The notes beneath the pieces are model-generated. The model did no database searches. It saw only the letters and a program-made list of their open reading frames with translations, and was not told where the DNA came from. The position numbers and the translations under genes were made by a program. Shown piece by piece: positions 6,771 to 15,450 of a DNA stretch of 31,954 nucleotides (the stretch's first letter is position 1; every line of letters starts with the position of its first letter). The DNA lies in the IMG/VR virus record IMGVR_UViG_3300034107_000661, positions 1-31,954 of that record; one strand, given 5' to 3'. This DNA is from a virus.

Positions 6771-7445
6771 TCAAGAGTTGGGGTACGGGGCTGTTGGTAC
6801 GGTGATTGTGCGGGCGTATTTGGTGATGCGGAGGTCGTCAATGTAGCCGTTCGTGTAATATGCCGCCGCATCAAATCCTCTACCAATATAAATACTGTTT
6901 GCACCAGTCGTGAAATTTGTCGTGCTGGAGGCGCTATAGTAGCTTATTCCGTCGATGAATAGCCGTAGGGTTCCACTAGATCGGCTCGCCGCAAAATGAT
7001 ACCACTGACCACTTGTGATTGTTACGGACGACTGCCGCATCGTGCCGTCATAAAAAGCCAATTTCGACTGATATAACCCAAATGTAAACGGGGTTGCAGT
7101 AGCCGCCCCTCTGGTATCCAAGAAGGTTTGTTGGCTACTTGGATTTGCAGCAATGTAGACCCATGTTTCTATCGTGAAATCGCCCGTTCCAAACTGGAAG
7201 GAACTGTTTCCTGTCAGAGACAGATAACCTGTTGACCCATTAAAACTCCCGCTTGCCCCACCGTACTTGCTTTGTGTTGTTGAAATCGTTGCGGATGTTG
7301 CAGTCACCGTCAGTGCATTCGGCCCAGAGTCCACGAATGTCGTGCTGCCGTTCGTGCCATCCATGTGCAGGAGCAGAGAGACGCTGGAAAAGTATGGGTC
7401 GCCCGTTGCCGTCTTTGTGGCATTCCTGACAATGTTGGCTAGCAT
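6771..7445 (-). CDS. LamG/concanavalin A-like adhesin domain protein of the tail
   Basis: The protein is 224 aa. ATG 7445 is chosen because it overlaps the upstream stop in TAATG; a longer frame from 7583 lies inside that gene. Residues about 25-220 are a laminin G-3-like jelly roll: VSLLLHMDGTNGSTTFVDSG, ALTVTATSATI, YGGASGSFNGSTGYLSL, FTIETWVYI, GQWYHFAASRSSGTLRLFIDG, and YIDDLRITKYAR. This fold commonly binds sugars and is frequent in phage tail fibres. It lies in a run of fibre genes after the Mtd-like protein. Likely role is receptor recognition on the host surface. No catalytic residues of glucanases were identified. Confidence 0.85.
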   Translation of the reverse strand: MLANIVRNATKTATGDPYFSSVSLLLHMDGTNGSTTFVDSGPNALTVTATSATISTTQSKYGGASGSFNGSTGYLSLTGNSSFQFGTGDFTIETWVYIAANPSSQQTFLDTRGAATATPFTFGLYQSKLAFYDGTMRQSSVTITSGQWYHFAASRSSGTLRLFIDGISYYSASSTTNFTTGANSIYIGRGFDAAAYYTNGYIDDLRITKYARTITVPTAPYPNS

Positions 7446-7999
7446 TAGAAATTCTGCCCCCCAACGTAACCCTGCCAAATCGTTCCACCATCGCTCGAAA
7501 AGAATGCGAACGAATCCACCTTGCCAGAAGTCGATGTCAGCGTTGGAGCCGTGCCGCCAGACCACTTGATAGCCGCTGGCCAAGTCACTGCCCGTGCTGT
7601 GCCGTCAGCCGTCAGGATCAGCGTGAATGAGCCGCCGGAGCCGCTTGCAGGAGGGTTGCTGATCGTCAGGGTGGTGATCGCAGCGTTGAGCGACACCGTG
7701 AAGATATTGGATGTTTCGAGATTTAATGTCAGCACGCCAGATGAGATTGTTGGGCTGGAGACCGTTTCGCTGTAATCTCTGATCTTGGCTCGAATCAGTT
7801 CGGTGTCCAGCAGATTCTGCGGCCCCGTCAGATCGCTGTAGGCTTTCGCGGCTGCGTAACCGAGCGTTGTCCATGCCGTCCCGTTGCCTAGTTTGAACTT
7901 GCCGGTGTCGGTTTCATAGCCGATCTCGCCGGATGCCAGCGTGGTGTTGGCGGATGTCCATGCTGCGGCGGTGTCGCGTCTAACTTGAATTAGTGCCAT
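7445..7999 (-). CDS. Tail-fibre protein with Mtd-like N-terminal domain
   Basis: The protein is 184 aa. The N-terminus LIQVRRDTAAAWTSANTTLASGEIGYETDTGKFKLGNG is the short beta domain found at the start of the phage major tropism determinant and many fibre proteins, where it probably mediates trimer or baseplate attachment. The remainder is beta-rich with Gly/Ser/Thr runs (SNIFTVSLNAAITTLTISN, FTLILTADGTARAVTWPAA, and a terminal WQGYVGG), a repeat-like sandwich also common in fibres. Start and stop both lie in TAATG-type junctions. No reverse transcriptase or template repeat was seen, so there is no sign of a diversity-generating cassette despite the Mtd-like module. Confidence 0.8.
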   Translation of the reverse strand: MALIQVRRDTAAAWTSANTTLASGEIGYETDTGKFKLGNGTAWTTLGYAAAKAYSDLTGPQNLLDTELIRAKIRDYSETVSSPTISSGVLTLNLETSNIFTVSLNAAITTLTISNPPASGSGGSFTLILTADGTARAVTWPAAIKWSGGTAPTLTSTSGKVDSFAFFSSDGGTIWQGYVGGQNF

Positions 8000-8409
8000 T
8001 AGTTTGCGATTGCATCCCCGCCATCGTAAGAGCCGGTGTTGGTGGTCAAGGCTGTGCCGCCGTCAATGGTGGCTGAGATTGGGGCATATCGTGCGTCGGC
8101 ATAGTCGCGAGTCAGGATTGAGTTTGCTGACCAGACTGTGACGTTGTTGAGCGTGGCGTTGGCTGACGAAAGGTTGTAACCTGCGGGAGTCATCTTGATC
8201 TCGCAACCTTCGCCCGTGTCGTCAACCGCATACATCACTGTGGATTGCGGAATATCGTAGATCTCGTAAAGCGGTGTCCCGTTGGCATCCACTTCACCCG
8301 TTGGGAGATTGGCTTCGTAGTATTGCCAGCCGCCGACACAAAATGTGCCGTTGCCCGCTCCTGCAAACGACTGGATCACGCCTTTGTGTTTTGAGGTGAA
8401 GACGCTCAT
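7999..8409 (-). CDS. Tail-fibre/tip structural protein
   Basis: The protein is 136 aa, with many Gly/Asn/Thr and aromatic residues (GVIQSFAGAGNGTFCVGGWQYYE). Near the C-terminus is SILTRDYADARYAPISA, a DxRYAP-type motif that recurs in fibre proteins just before trimeric segments. The upstream fibre protein also ends with DERYAP, so the two share a terminal module. It overlaps the following Mtd-like gene in TAATG. Function is inferred from context and motif; no catalytic or binding residues are identified. Confidence 0.6.
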   Translation of the reverse strand: MSVFTSKHKGVIQSFAGAGNGTFCVGGWQYYEANLPTGEVDANGTPLYEIYDIPQSTVMYAVDDTGEGCEIKMTPAGYNLSSANATLNNVTVWSANSILTRDYADARYAPISATIDGGTALTTNTGSYDGGDAIAN

Positions 8410-8410
8410 G

Positions 8411-9277
8411 TTAGTTGATCTTCTGAAAAGGGGCGTAGCGTTCGTCGCACATGCGGCGGTTCATGATCGTCCCGGTCGTCTGATTAGCACTAGCAATGTA
8501 GGTCGTTTGAGTGAATTTCGTGCTGACGATAAACGAGGTTAAATCTCCGGTAATCACCGTGCCCTGACTATTAACCGCAATCTGGCTTAAAGTGGTTGCG
8601 TCTCGGTAAGCCAGCCCCGCCCCGGAAAGTGATGCGCTATAGGTAACCGACCGGTTGATTGTGCCGTTTGCGTATCTGACTTCCAAGGCGGTTTGTGCAG
8701 AACTTGGCGTGTATCGTGTTTCGGACAATTGCAGTGCGGAAGAAGACGAAGAATTGGCGTTAAAACTGCGTGTTCCCACAGACACAGACCCGGCAGACGC
8801 CGTGTTTGGGTCTAGCCCGACATAAGTCTCAATCGCTGCATTAGCCGTTGTCAGATATGCTCGCGACACCCCATAAATCGACCTTGACGTCGATGTGCCG
8901 TTACTGATTGTTCCAGATACGGGCCCTGCAATCGTTGCATTGCCCGAGGTCACGTTGGCATTGAGCGGGAAATATAGCCCGCCCGCCACGCTAGAAACAT
9001 CGTTTGCCGTCAGCGAAACATTGCCCGCCCGCCCGTTGAAAGCTGTCACACCGCCTGCCTGAGCCGACAGCAGCCCGTTGGCGTTGATCGACAGATTATC
9101 ACCAACGATGATCCCGCCCAGAGTGGTGGTGGTCGCTGGGGCGAGGATTGAGCCACCCGTATCAGATCGTAAGGTGAGCGTATTGGGTGCAGCACCACGG
9201 ACCGTCAACGCGGTGGTCTCGCCACGGATCGTGATGTTGCCGGGCGAGGATTGCCGGATGGTCAGGTTGGTCATCAT
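8411..9277 (-). CDS. Tail-fibre protein, Gly/Ser/Thr-rich
   Basis: The protein is 288 aa. The N-terminus (TIRQSSPGNITIRGETTALTV) leads into a beta-rich region with the fibre signature VTAFNGRAGNVSLTANDVSS, familiar from many tail fibres as an FNxRxGxVxLTxxDV unit. The body is low in Cys and rich in Ser/Ala/Asn, as in trimeric beta-helical fibres. The C-terminus is IMNRRMCDERYAPFQKIN, a DxRYAP-type module shared with the next gene. Codons ATG ATG at 9277 overlap the stop of the BppU-like gene (ATGA). It probably forms a structural shaft or tip fibre. Host receptor is unknown. Confidence 0.75.
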   Translation of the reverse strand: MMTNLTIRQSSPGNITIRGETTALTVRGAAPNTLTLRSDTGGSILAPATTTTLGGIIVGDNLSINANGLLSAQAGGVTAFNGRAGNVSLTANDVSSVAGGLYFPLNANVTSGNATIAGPVSGTISNGTSTSRSIYGVSRAYLTTANAAIETYVGLDPNTASAGSVSVGTRSFNANSSSSSALQLSETRYTPSSAQTALEVRYANGTINRSVTYSASLSGAGLAYRDATTLSQIAVNSQGTVITGDLTSFIVSTKFTQTTYIASANQTTGTIMNRRMCDERYAPFQKIN

Positions 9278-9636
9278 GAGGTGATTCGCGGCTGGATCGC
9301 TGCACCGCCCTCCACAGGCCGTGTCGTTCTGCCGGTGGCATCCGTCAAAAACACGTCGAAGAAATTATTCGTCGCAGGAATGTTCGCGGTCTGGTTGGCT
9401 GTCAAAGCGATCTTGGTTTGGCCTGCGATTGCCGAAACGATGGTGATCCCCCCGTTACTGCTCGTCAGGTTGGCAAGAACCGTTCCGTTCGCGTCCAGAG
9501 GTGCGGTCCTGATCTGCATCTTCAGTGTGCAACCGGTCAAATTTGTGGCCGATCCGTCGCTGTTTTGGAGGTTCAAAAGCAACGCCCAATCGGCACCCTG
9601 TTCGATGTCCGTGATCTGGAAGAATGCAGCACTCAT
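9274..9636 (-). CDS. Small beta-sandwich tail protein (BppU N-terminal-like)
   Basis: The protein is 120 aa. It follows the common phage pattern of a QGADWALLLNLQNSDGSATNLTGC start, an alternating strand region KMQIRTAPLD, a small Gly loop, IALTANQTANIPA, then FDVFLTDATGR and a final G-x-x-I-x-P-x-x-T strand. This layout matches the N-terminal domain of baseplate upper proteins and many small virion proteins next to fibre genes. It is adjacent to the long fibre gene with an ATGA overlap. Probably attaches fibres to the tail or decorates the virion. Confidence 0.65.
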   Translation of the reverse strand: MSAAFFQITDIEQGADWALLLNLQNSDGSATNLTGCTLKMQIRTAPLDANGTVLANLTSSNGGITIVSAIAGQTKIALTANQTANIPATNNFFDVFLTDATGRTTRPVEGGAAIQPRITS

Positions 9637-9639
9637 GAT

Positions 9640-10470
9640 TCACACCATTTCCATTGCAAGTGCCAGTCGTTGCGCCTCAATCACGCCCACCTCGTGCGAC
9701 TTCTTTTCCGGAACATCTTCCACTTCTTCTTCAGCCTCTTCGGTCGCATCCATCGGTGATTGACTGACCAGATTCAAGAGGTTTTCGATCTCTTCGGTGA
9801 CACTCGCCAAGACTTCCAACATCGCCTTTAGTTTCAACTCGTTTTTACCAGACAGAACGCGACCGGCTTTCAGGTCGGTTCCGACCATCTGGCGTGCCGA
9901 CTGTAGGGCACGATTGACAAAGTTCTTGAATGCTGGTGGGCAGGCGTCCCAACATTTAAATGCCATGATTCTGGCGTTGGAATTGGCTGGAACTGTCACG
10001 GGCGAAACCTCCAGTAAATTAGCCTTTTCGATCAATCGAATTGTTTTGGCGTTCTTTAGCCGTCTCAAGTCGTCCTCGTCAGGAGTGTATCCAGCCTTGT
10101 CCCAGATGGCTTTAAGTTCGGTCGGTGTAACATTGGACACCTTAAGCGGTTCCATGCCCACAGAGAGCATCTTGATGACGCCGTCACTGATCAGCGTCCG
10201 CATCTCTTTAGCGGCTGCGATGTCGCTGAATTTCGCTTTGACAAATAGCCCCTTGGAATCCTCCCAAGCGTCTGTATATTTGCCGAGCGGGGCTGACCAA
10301 TTGTGCATTGATCCGCCAATGAAGTTGTCAGACAAGAACGTTTTCAGGCAGTCCTGATAACACCCTGGCAAGACCACATCACCAGCCCGGTCAAGGCTGT
10401 AAAAGGTCGAAGCGTAGCCTTCAAAACCGCCTTGACTGGCCTTGACGGTGATCTCGGTAGTTTTGAGCAT
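9640..10470 (-). CDS. Prohead protease, HK97 family (S78-like)
   Basis: The protein is about 276 aa from ATG 10470, which has GAGG 8 nt upstream. An in-frame ATG at 10539 would add 23 residues and overlap the preceding gene by 20 nt; it is a possible but less supported start. Strand-rich N-terminal motifs GGFEGYASTFYSLDRAGDVVLPGCY, the MHNWSAPLGKYTDAWED region carrying the presumed catalytic His, and MLSVGMEPL with the presumed nucleophilic Ser are typical of the family. LLEVSPVTVPANSNARIM is the conserved C-terminal motif of the catalytic domain. The C-terminal tail is long and very acidic (EEAEEEVEDVPEKK). It processes the capsid delta domain, though the capsid gene is far downstream. Confidence 0.88.
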   Translation of the reverse strand: MLKTTEITVKASQGGFEGYASTFYSLDRAGDVVLPGCYQDCLKTFLSDNFIGGSMHNWSAPLGKYTDAWEDSKGLFVKAKFSDIAAAKEMRTLISDGVIKMLSVGMEPLKVSNVTPTELKAIWDKAGYTPDEDDLRRLKNAKTIRLIEKANLLEVSPVTVPANSNARIMAFKCWDACPPAFKNFVNRALQSARQMVGTDLKAGRVLSGKNELKLKAMLEVLASVTEEIENLLNLVSQSPMDATEEAEEEVEDVPEKKSHEVGVIEAQRLALAMEMV

Positions 10471-10519
10471 GGCGGCGGCCTCAGTGGGGTAAGTAATCAA
10501 TAACGGTTCAAGTGTATCA

Positions 10520-11374
10520 CTAATCGTCGATCGTGTCATCCCATTTAGTCGGTTGCTCGTCGTCGATCACTGCCGACACGCTACAACGGCAGCCGGGGTG
10601 CAGTGGAGGACACTGGATCGTGGCGTAATAATCTTCGGACGCTTGACCCGTTGCAAACGGTTGACCCTTTTTGACCAGTCGTGGACGCCCGTTGATGGTC
10701 CCGACCCGGTGGCACTGTTCGCAGGCGTCGGAGGACAACATCCAGCGATATCCGGCGACCGTGTCCATGTCCTCGGTTCCAGCGAGAAAACCGTAATTCT
10801 GGCCACGCGATGATTCGGTGATCGCGATCCGGCGTGCCTTCCAGCGTGCCATTTCGCCGAAATATTTGGCCAGGCGATCGGTCTTATCTTTGAGCGTGTC
10901 GCCCGCCTTTTGACCCTCAAGCAGATCCTGTTGCATTTGCTTGATGAGCCGTTGGGCCTCGTCAGCGGTGCTGGCTTGGATGTCATCAATCGTGGACATC
11001 GCGAGCCGGATTTCGTGCCGTTTGATCTGGTCATAAACCGAGACGTTGCGGATATCCCAGTCGGCCACATCCTGCTGACCTAGCCTGACTCGTGCTTTTC
11101 GTGCCGACGCGTCGAAGATGCCCAAGATGTTTACGACGAACTGTTTCAAGAGCGGATCAGCGATGTCGTGCGTGATGTGTACCCGCATCGGGTTGGACAT
11201 CTGTTTCCGGTCGTAACCTGATGCGGTCTCAAACTTGATCCGGTAGATCGGCTCCAATCGCCACCAAACCGCAGCGAGCAATTTGGATACCGATTGGAAT
11301 ATTCGCTCCTCGTCTTTTACCTTGACCGGATCAGGCTTCAGACTCAACACCGATTTGGCTTTGCTCTTGGCCAT
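10520..11374 (-). CDS. Phage Mu F-like head morphogenesis protein
   Basis: The protein is 284 aa. ATG 11374 was chosen for the strong SD GGGAGG 8 nt upstream; it overlaps the portal C-terminus by 44 nt. The N-terminal region is helical; residues about 170-285 carry a Mu F signature: RRIAITESSRGQNYGFLAG, then SSDACEQCHRVGTINGRP with a CxxC pair, and a final CPPLHPGCRCSV. The two cysteine clusters and the HPxCRC motif suit zinc binding and are typical of the family. It probably sits inside the prohead near the portal. The gene overlaps the portal gene and precedes the protease, a standard order. Confidence 0.9.
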   Translation of the reverse strand: MAKSKAKSVLSLKPDPVKVKDEERIFQSVSKLLAAVWWRLEPIYRIKFETASGYDRKQMSNPMRVHITHDIADPLLKQFVVNILGIFDASARKARVRLGQQDVADWDIRNVSVYDQIKRHEIRLAMSTIDDIQASTADEAQRLIKQMQQDLLEGQKAGDTLKDKTDRLAKYFGEMARWKARRIAITESSRGQNYGFLAGTEDMDTVAGYRWMLSSDACEQCHRVGTINGRPRLVKKGQPFATGQASEDYYATIQCPPLHPGCRCSVSAVIDDEQPTKWDDTIDD

Positions 11375-12620
11375 TAAACGCGCCTCCCGGTGCTGGTGAG
11401 TTGTCCGTGAAGTAATTGTCACCATCTTCGGTCGGTTCCAAGGCGACGATTCGACGGCCTTCGTTTCGCGTGATTAACCCGGTTTTGTACAGGTTCACGG
11501 CGCGATCGGCCTGAGCCTTTTGATCCTCGGCCAGTGCTTCTACGTTGGCGTAATCCCATTTGAGTTGCAACCGACCGGACGGGTCGTAAATGCTTAAAAG
11601 ACGTTCGTTCAGCGTCTGCCGGATCAGCTCTTGAAACGGCACGATTGAGTTAATCCAAGCGGCCCGTTGTGCCTCACGATAATTGCTGTAAGTCTTGCCG
11701 GGGTCAGGGAGTCCCAGAAGCATGGGAGACAGGCCCATCGCTGATGTGATGCGTGCAACCGCGTGCATGTCCACATCAGTCAGCATCATGTCTCGTGGCA
11801 TGGTTCCGAGGCTGGAGACGTTCACCGGAGATGAGAAAACAAGCGGCTTGCCTTGGCTGTCCATGCCGATGCTGTCCATGATCGTCGTGCGAAGTTGGTC
11901 CCGCTGCTTTTCCTGAATCACCGATTCGCCGGTGGGAGTGACCACAATGTTCGTCACGCCAGCGTTCTTCAAAATAGCCCCGGTGTAGCCGGAAAGCATG
12001 TTCACGAGAGCGATTTCACGACAACACGCCAACAGTGGAGTGTAGCCAAGCCGATCGTTCCACGAGTCGATTCCACGCTTGAACACGATCATTTGATCAG
12101 GTGTGAAGACTTCGATCCGGCCCGTTCCAGCAGGCAGATATTTCCACTGGTTCAACCATCGGCTGCCATCGGTCGGGAAGTCCGGTGCCATCTGTCTGGC
12201 GTCCATCCAGTACAGCTCACCGACACTGCCCGCGTTGGTGTTGGCGATGTACCCAAAGGCCGTCCCGCTGGTCATCAAGTCAGTCACGATGGCACTGATC
12301 AGAGCATGTCCAGAGTAGATCGGGTTAGGACATTTGAGGATGTCCAGAACGGGGTGGCCCTCTAACTCGACTTCTTCCCCAAACTTGGTTTTGATATAGA
12401 GTTTCAAGGGTACGCTGGTGACGTTGCGGGTGATCCAGTCGAGGCCCAGCGCGACCACCGGATTTTGCCTGAAATCACCGGCCTCGGAGATCCAGTCGAA
12501 TCGTGCCGATGGGATCTGCCTGGCACGTTGTGCGTAGACTGATCCACCGCCACCACGCCCTGAAAAGAGCGTTTTGACGCCGTTTGTGAGGCCCGAAATC
12601 ATCTGTCCAAAGTAGTTCAC
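11331..12620 (-). CDS. Portal protein, HK97 type
   Basis: The protein is 429 aa, close to the usual 400-450. It starts at GTG 12620, with AGGAG 7 nt upstream. Family motifs include the N-terminal NPVVALGLDWITRNVTSVPLKLY, HPVLDILKCPNP, LMTSGTAFGYIA, GELYWMDARQM, and the C-terminal half GLSPMLLGLPDPGKTYSNYREAQRAAW plus LNERLLSIYD. These are the classical stem/clip/crown features of phage portal family proteins. It forms the dodecameric packaging ring. The gene lies 59 nt downstream of the large terminase and its end overlaps the Mu F-like gene, the common packaging order. Confidence 0.93.
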   Translation of the reverse strand: MNYFGQMISGLTNGVKTLFSGRGGGGSVYAQRARQIPSARFDWISEAGDFRQNPVVALGLDWITRNVTSVPLKLYIKTKFGEEVELEGHPVLDILKCPNPIYSGHALISAIVTDLMTSGTAFGYIANTNAGSVGELYWMDARQMAPDFPTDGSRWLNQWKYLPAGTGRIEVFTPDQMIVFKRGIDSWNDRLGYTPLLACCREIALVNMLSGYTGAILKNAGVTNIVVTPTGESVIQEKQRDQLRTTIMDSIGMDSQGKPLVFSSPVNVSSLGTMPRDMMLTDVDMHAVARITSAMGLSPMLLGLPDPGKTYSNYREAQRAAWINSIVPFQELIRQTLNERLLSIYDPSGRLQLKWDYANVEALAEDQKAQADRAVNLYKTGLITRNEGRRIVALEPTEDGDNYFTDNSPAPGGAFNGQEQSQIGVESEA

Positions 12621-12679
12621 GGTGGTGCTCCTAAGCCGGAATCAAGTAATTATCAGCCCATATCTTAACTCTTTTTGAA

Positions 12680-13843
12680 TTAGAGCGATACGCCCACTTT
12701 CCGGAACAGGTAGTTGAAGGCCAGCGAAAGCCCGTCCACCTGGTCATCCACCTGATCTTTTTCGCCATTGAAATCAGCAATCTCGTCAAGAAATGCGGTG
12801 ATCCAATTGCCCTTGACCAGCACGATCCCACCGCGAGCCGCTTCCTTGGCCGATGGCAACGCCCTCTGGTACTTGCCGCCGGTGTGCGACTCTTCGACCA
12901 CGTGATAATCAGATAAAGCAAGTCGGGTATATTGGTTGATCCGCTTGCCAGCCGATCCCGGTTCACGTTCGAGAATAATCGACACATCCTGCCCGTCGGT
13001 CTCGGCTGTCTGCTGCTGGATCGTGTCCAGCTCGTCAGGTCCCCACTGACCACGGATCACGGAATCGACATAATACTTGCCGTCGATTTTGTGCATTCTC
13101 AAGCCCACCGAATGATCGCCGCCACCACTGGTGGCTGCGGTGTCCCAGGATCGGACTGATAATCGTTCACCGTCTGGCAGCTGCTCCACCGACTGGAACC
13201 AGTGCCGTTTGTAGAGAGTGCCGCCGGGTTCGACAAACTCACCACCAAGTTCTTGCCGTTGCCAGTCCGCGGAGCCGATTGACGAGACGGACGAAACGAA
13301 GTCGTCAGGATTGAACAGGTTGCTTGCCGATGTCGCTGTGGTGACGGACACATGAGCCTTTTTGACGAGATCATAAAGCCAGTGCCGTGTCCCCCTGGGC
13401 GTGCTGGTCATCCACGCCTGGCCGGGTGATTGCCTTAAGCGACCGATCGCGATAAGCCACGTCTCCTCGTCCATCATCGCTGACTCGTCCATCCAGACCC
13501 ACCCCAAGTTAGGACCACGGAGCCGGTCGGGGTTGTCAGCCGATCGCCAGTAGATTGTGCGGTTGCCCTTCAAGACCATTTCATAATCGCTTTTGTTGAA
13601 CGATTCGATCAGCCCCGCAGGTCGTGCGATCTCTAAAAACGCCCTGAGTGAAGCGGTGCGGAGCATGGGGAATGTTGGAGCCAATACCATGCCGGTGCTG
13701 TTGGATGGCATGGTGAGCACCTTTAACGCACCTGCAAAGGTCTTGCCTGACCCGATCCCGCCGACGAATGCCGTAAACTTCGATTCGTCAGCCCAAAATT
13801 GCTTCTGTGGGTCAGTCGCCTGAAGTAATGTTTTCTTTGCCAT
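12680..13843 (-). CDS. Large terminase subunit (packaging ATPase/nuclease)
   Basis: The protein is 387 aa, shorter than most (about 420-550). ATPase motifs: Walker A GGIGSGKT (residues 28-35), Walker B with Asp119-Glu120 in WVWMDES, and the coupling motif TSTPRG (147-152). The RNase H-like nuclease domain has Asp234 in SWDTAATSGG, Glu292 in IILERE, and Asp367/Asp370 in DQVDDQVDGLSLA. These match a metal-binding acidic triad. The start overlaps the small terminase by 32 nt. It translocates DNA into the prohead via the portal. The short length seems due to compact linkers, since all motifs are present. Confidence 0.93.
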   Translation of the reverse strand: MAKKTLLQATDPQKQFWADESKFTAFVGGIGSGKTFAGALKVLTMPSNSTGMVLAPTFPMLRTASLRAFLEIARPAGLIESFNKSDYEMVLKGNRTIYWRSADNPDRLRGPNLGWVWMDESAMMDEETWLIAIGRLRQSPGQAWMTSTPRGTRHWLYDLVKKAHVSVTTATSASNLFNPDDFVSSVSSIGSADWQRQELGGEFVEPGGTLYKRHWFQSVEQLPDGERLSVRSWDTAATSGGGDHSVGLRMHKIDGKYYVDSVIRGQWGPDELDTIQQQTAETDGQDVSIILEREPGSAGKRINQYTRLALSDYHVVEESHTGGKYQRALPSAKEAARGGIVLVKGNWITAFLDEIADFNGEKDQVDDQVDGLSLAFNYLFRKVGVSL

Positions 13844-14141
13844 CGGTAACTTCCGGTTTGGGTAACTCGACTAGGATGCCGTAATCGTCGGTGTTCACCG
13901 GCTCCACGGATATCGGTAACGGAACTTTACCGTCCAGCCGGTCCCAGATTGCTGACCAGTAACGGAAGTCGCCCTCCAATGCCATCTTCAGGCCCTTCTG
14001 GACCATCGCCCGTAGCAGTTCTGGCTTAGATTCCAGCTCTGCCTCAAGGGCCGATTGGAGCGGCTTTTTTGGACGCCCACCAGCGTTGCCAGATGTTCCT
14101 TTGGGCCACGGTGGTCGAAGGTTTTGGATGTTAGGTGGCAT
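13812..14141 (-). CDS. Probable small terminase subunit, DUF5681-type N-terminus
   Basis: The protein is 109 aa. ATG 14141 is supported by GGAG 9 nt upstream; a longer frame from 14219 would run inside the methyltransferase gene. Residues about 11-29, PPWPKGTSGNAGGRPKKPL, follow the WxxGxSGNxxGRPK motif of DUF5681, often found in the gene just before a phage large terminase. The rest is a helical part (LQSALEAELESKPELLRAMVQKGLKMAL) and an acidic tail. DNA recognition for packaging is the likely role, based on position and the basic N-terminal motif. The end overlaps the large subunit by 32 nt. Confidence 0.75.
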   Translation of the reverse strand: MPPNIQNLRPPWPKGTSGNAGGRPKKPLQSALEAELESKPELLRAMVQKGLKMALEGDFRYWSAIWDRLDGKVPLPISVEPVNTDDYGILVELPKPEVTDGKENITSGD

Positions 14142-14158
14142 GATTTTTGTCTCCGATG

Positions 14159-15397
14159 TTATGCCGGTGTTTTTACCGAGGTCTCTCGAACGGCTACCAT
14201 TCCTGTCAGATTCTCCCACCGTTTCACGATCACATCACAATATTGGGGGCTGATTTCCATGCCGTAGCACTTGCGGTTGAGTTGTTGGGCTGCGATTAGT
14301 GTGGTGCCGGAACCGAGGAATGGGTCGTAGATGGTGTCCGCAACATCAAACATCAAGAAGCCGTACTCAGGCAAGTGCATTGGAAAAGTGGCGCGATGAA
14401 TATTCGAGTCTTGGTTGCCAGATCGCTTACCGCCCCTGTGAATATTTTGGATTGTTCCACGCCAACTCGTGAGAGGCAGCTTGCGTGTCGGGTTGAGTTT
14501 GCTGGAAAGAACGACAAGATATTCAAACGCAGACCCAAGGACACCTGGTTCCATCGCCGGCTCTGCATTGCCTTTGTCCCAGATCGCTATATCTACGATG
14601 TGTTTTCGCCACTCATATAGCCATTCTATAAACGCGATTTTATTGCCGGATACTTGTTGAATATTAATAATAGAGGCAGTCGAATAACTTAGGATTAATC
14701 TTGTAGAGCTTGTCAGAAATTCTAGATAATCGCAACTCTGTTTTTCGTCTTTATCGGCCGTATACTTGGAACTCCCTGCCCATCCAAGCGAACCGATGTT
14801 ATATGGTGGGGAAGTAAAGCAAAGATCCGCTTTCGCCCCCGCCATCAGCCGTGCCACATCCGCCGCCTTCGTCGAATCGCCACAAAGCACCCTGTGTTCA
14901 CCAAGAATCCACAAATCGCCAGCCTTGGTGATCGGGTCGACGGGTGGTTCCGGAATCTCATCTTCAATAATCTCTTTATCCGCCCCAAGCAACTCACTCC
15001 CCAACCCCTCCACAAGTGCATCAATCTCGCCATCACTATACCCCGCCGCCGTGGTATCGAACTCCTCCGATTGCAACGCTCGCAAGGTCTCAGCCAGCGC
15101 CGTGGTATCCCACTCGGCCAGTTCTGCCGTCCGGTTGTCAGCGATGGCGTAAGCCGTCGCAGCCGATCCAGTGAGCGACGACTCGACCACCTTGATATCG
15201 CTCCACCCTAGTTTGACTGCGGCCATGTACCGACCGTTGCCGGATAGGATGATGCCTTTGCTGTCGATCACAATCGGGTGCTGCTGCCCAAACTTTCTTA
15301 AGCTGGCAACGATCGCGTCAATGTTCCTTTCCCCGTGCTTTCGCAGGTTGGCAGGGTCTTGAGATATCGAACCGATGGCAACTGTCTTGATCTTCAT
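14159..15397 (-). CDS. ParB-like domain fused to a DNA N4/N6 methyltransferase
   Basis: The protein is 412 aa. Residues 1-95 are a ParB/Srx-type domain: VAIGSISQDPANLRKHGERNIDAI, QQHPIVIDSKGIILSGNGRYMAAVKLG, and ADNRTAELAEWD. Residues about 160-400 are a beta-class methyltransferase with TSPPYN (195-200, catalytic) before the cofactor motif DPFLGSGTT (358-366). TSPPY is usual in N4-cytosine enzymes, but the exact target base is not decided. SD GGAG is 6 nt before ATG 15397. It lies upstream of terminase, as in many phages. It may protect phage DNA from restriction or mark packaging sites; no cognate endonuclease is present. Confidence 0.92.
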   Translation of the reverse strand: MKIKTVAIGSISQDPANLRKHGERNIDAIVASLRKFGQQHPIVIDSKGIILSGNGRYMAAVKLGWSDIKVVESSLTGSAATAYAIADNRTAELAEWDTTALAETLRALQSEEFDTTAAGYSDGEIDALVEGLGSELLGADKEIIEDEIPEPPVDPITKAGDLWILGEHRVLCGDSTKAADVARLMAGAKADLCFTSPPYNIGSLGWAGSSKYTADKDEKQSCDYLEFLTSSTRLILSYSTASIINIQQVSGNKIAFIEWLYEWRKHIVDIAIWDKGNAEPAMEPGVLGSAFEYLVVLSSKLNPTRKLPLTSWRGTIQNIHRGGKRSGNQDSNIHRATFPMHLPEYGFLMFDVADTIYDPFLGSGTTLIAAQQLNRKCYGMEISPQYCDVIVKRWENLTGMVAVRETSVKTPA

Positions 15398-15450
15398 GCG
15401 TGTCTCCGTAAGTAACCAACGTAACTATCTTACCACCGATCCTACCGAAA

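Noticed and set aside
7445-7999. Diversity-generating retroelement linked to the Mtd-like protein
   Set aside because: No reverse transcriptase, template repeat or accessory gene is seen, and the protein has only the common N-terminal Mtd module.
9797-10357. Plus-strand ORF of 186 codons
   Set aside because: Antisense to the prohead protease, no SD and no motif.
14159-15397. Restriction-modification system
   Set aside because: Only the ParB-methyltransferase fusion is present; no endonuclease gene lies nearby.
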